Positions 5,630 through 6,519 of a DNA stretch of 6,519 nucleotides are shown here, in pieces. The notes under the pieces are model-generated. The model made no database searches. It was given only the letters and a program-made list of their open reading frames with translations, and was not told the origin of the DNA. Position 1 is the first letter of the stretch. Each line of letters starts with the position of its first letter. The stretch covers positions 1-6,519 of the forward strand of contig JAISPA010000220.1 in NCBI GenBank assembly GCA_031275255.1. Direction: 5' to 3'. This DNA comes from Acidaminococcales bacterium (GTDB lineage: Bacteria > Bacillota > Negativicutes > Acidaminococcales > JAISLQ01). The translations under genes were made by a program, and so were the position numbers.

Positions 5630-6292
5630 TTGATAAAGGATGAAATTAAACTGGATACTATTACCATCGCTTTGCCAAAAGGGAAACTGTTCGCGCCGTC
5701 CCGAGACCTGCTAAAAAAGGCCGGCTGCGGCGCGCAGGGCTTGTCGGAAGATTCGCGTAAATTGGTGATAAAAAACGAAGAAGCCGGCCTTTCCTTTGTC
5801 ATCACCAAACCGGTTGACCTGCCGACCTATGTCGAATACGGCGCGGCCGACATCGGCGTCATCGGCAAAGACGTATTGCTGGAAGAGCAAAAAGACGTTT
5901 ATGAACTTTTGGACCTCGGGTTTGGCAAGTGCCGGCTGATGCTGGCGGTTCCCGAAAACCTGCGGCGCGACAAACTGACCGATTATGCCAATCTGCGCGT
6001 CGCGACCAAATATCCCCGCGTGGCGGCGGAATTTTTTCACGGGGTCGGCATACAGGCGGAGATTATCAACCTTAACGGTTCTATAGAACTGGCGCCGATG
6101 GTCGGCCTGTCCGAAATGATCGTCGATATTGTGGAGACCGGCCGCACGCTCAGGGAAAACAAACTGGCCGAAATCGCCGCCATACACACCGCCACCGCCC
6201 GCCTTATCGCCAACCGCGCCAGTTTCAAACTGAAATCCGAACGTATTCATTCTATACTTGACGCCATACGCCGTCAGTTGCATTCTGATTGA
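5630..6292 (+). CDS. hisG: HisG, short-form ATP phosphoribosyltransferase catalytic subunit
   Basis: Catalyses the first step of histidine synthesis, joining ATP and PRPP to give phosphoribosyl-ATP. At 220 residues (213 from the alternative start) it is the short form, which lacks the C-terminal regulatory domain and depends on HisZ, encoded just upstream. Visible motifs: TIALPKGKLF (10-21 region), the TKPVDLPTYVEYGAADIGVIGKD segment, LGFGKCRLMLAVP, and the PRPP-binding region ELAPMVGLSEMIVDIVETGR starting at Glu153, with DIVETGRTL at 166-174. No ATG is available in frame. The start given is TTG at 5630, which has no Shine-Dalgarno site and abuts the palindrome; a CTG at 5651 lies 10 nt after AAAGGA and would give MDTITIALPKG. 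The end is TGA 6290-6292, overlapping the hisD ribosome site. Confidence 0.95.
   Translation: MIKDEIKLDTITIALPKGKLFAPSRDLLKKAGCGAQGLSEDSRKLVIKNEEAGLSFVITKPVDLPTYVEYGAADIGVIGKDVLLEEQKDVYELLDLGFGKCRLMLAVPENLRRDKLTDYANLRVATKYPRVAAEFFHGVGIQAEIINLNGSIELAPMVGLSEMIVDIVETGRTLRENKLAEIAAIHTATARLIANRASFKLKSERIHSILDAIRRQLHSD
5635..5640 (+). promoter_or_regulatory. Possible ribosome binding site for a downstream hisG start
   Basis: AAAGGA followed by TGA is the only purine-rich site near the hisG start. It lies after the TTG at 5630, so it cannot serve that codon. It could serve a CTG at 5651 (10-nt spacing) or an ATT at 5645, both in frame. Confidence 0.35.
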
Positions 6293-6304
6293 GGAGATAG
6301 TAAA

Positions 6305-6519
6305 ATGAAAATAATAGACGCCGCCGGCGCGTCTGAAACCGAGATAGAAAAAATCGCCCGCCGCCCGGCCTTTGATGAAATACCGCTCTCTCCCAAGGTT
6401 AAAAATAGTATAAAAGCCGTTTTCGGACAGGCATGGGACGCGCGCCGGGTGGTTGAGGAAATAGTCGCGGGCGTGCGCGAACAAGGCGACGCCAAGGCGA
6501 TTTATTACACGGAGGCTTT
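6305..6519 (+). CDS. hisD: HisD, histidinol dehydrogenase (N-terminal part, continues past window)
   Basis: Zinc- and NAD-dependent enzyme that oxidises histidinol to histidine in two steps, the end of the pathway. Only 71 codons are visible, of about 430 in the family. The recognisable part is the N-terminal helical region, with VVEEIVAGVREQGDAKAIYYTEAF near 48-71, matching the HisD pattern of V-x-x-I-x-x-V-[RK]-x-x-G-D-x-A-[LI]-x-x-[YF]-T-x-x-[FL]. The ATG at 6305 follows GAGGAG (6291-6296) by 8 nt, and that site overlaps the hisG stop, so hisG and hisD are tightly linked in one transcript. Zinc and catalytic residues are outside the window. Confidence 0.88.
   Translation, partial: MKIIDAAGASETEIEKIARRPAFDEIPLSPKVKNSIKAVFGQAWDARRVVEEIVAGVREQGDAKAIYYTEA

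Noticed and set aside
5711..6484. 257-codon minus-strand open frame
   Set aside because: It lies opposite hisG and the hisD start, and its translation resembles no known family; long antisense frames are common in GC-rich genes.

Overview
The window most likely comes from an anaerobic Firmicute, and within that phylum I would guess the Negativicutes. The reasons are Firmicutes-style Shine-Dalgarno sites (GAGGAGG, GGAGG, GAGGTGA), the YerC-HisZ-HisG-HisD gene order with the short HisG/HisZ form of ATP phosphoribosyltransferase, a TAXI-type TRAP binding protein, and GC-rich codons set against AT-rich intergenic promoters. The genus cannot be read from this sequence. It is ordinary chromosomal DNA: I see no transposase, phage gene, CRISPR array, tRNA or rRNA.

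Left half (minus strand). Positions 1-699 hold the first 233 residues of a TAXI-family TRAP solute-binding protein; its C-terminus lies outside the window. A 463-nt gap (700-1162) holds a probable promoter for that gene, a candidate terminator for the next operon and several dyads, but no convincing gene. Then comes a complete metN-metI-metQ operon, transcribed from about 3835 down to 1163: ATPase, permease and lipoprotein of a MetNIQ-type (NlpA family) ABC importer. metN and metI overlap by 11 nt. metQ starts at a GTG 2 nt after metI and carries an unusual 44-residue C-terminal extension and altered ligand-pocket residues.

Right half (plus strand). Reading away from metN across a 277-nt divergent promoter region are a YerC/YecD-type TrpR-like regulator (4062-4397), hisZ (overlapping it by 14 nt), hisG and the first 71 codons of hisD. 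HisZ and short HisG form the ATP phosphoribosyltransferase that opens histidine biosynthesis; HisD catalyses the last two steps. hisG has a probable internal promoter whose -10 lies in a 22-bp near-perfect AT palindrome, and it lacks an ATG start.

The two halves share one divergent control region, linking an amino-acid importer to amino-acid biosynthesis. The points most worth a second look are the diverged and extended MetQ, the hisG palindrome/promoter with its non-canonical start, and the dyads overlapping the divergent promoters. I found no clearly new multi-gene system.
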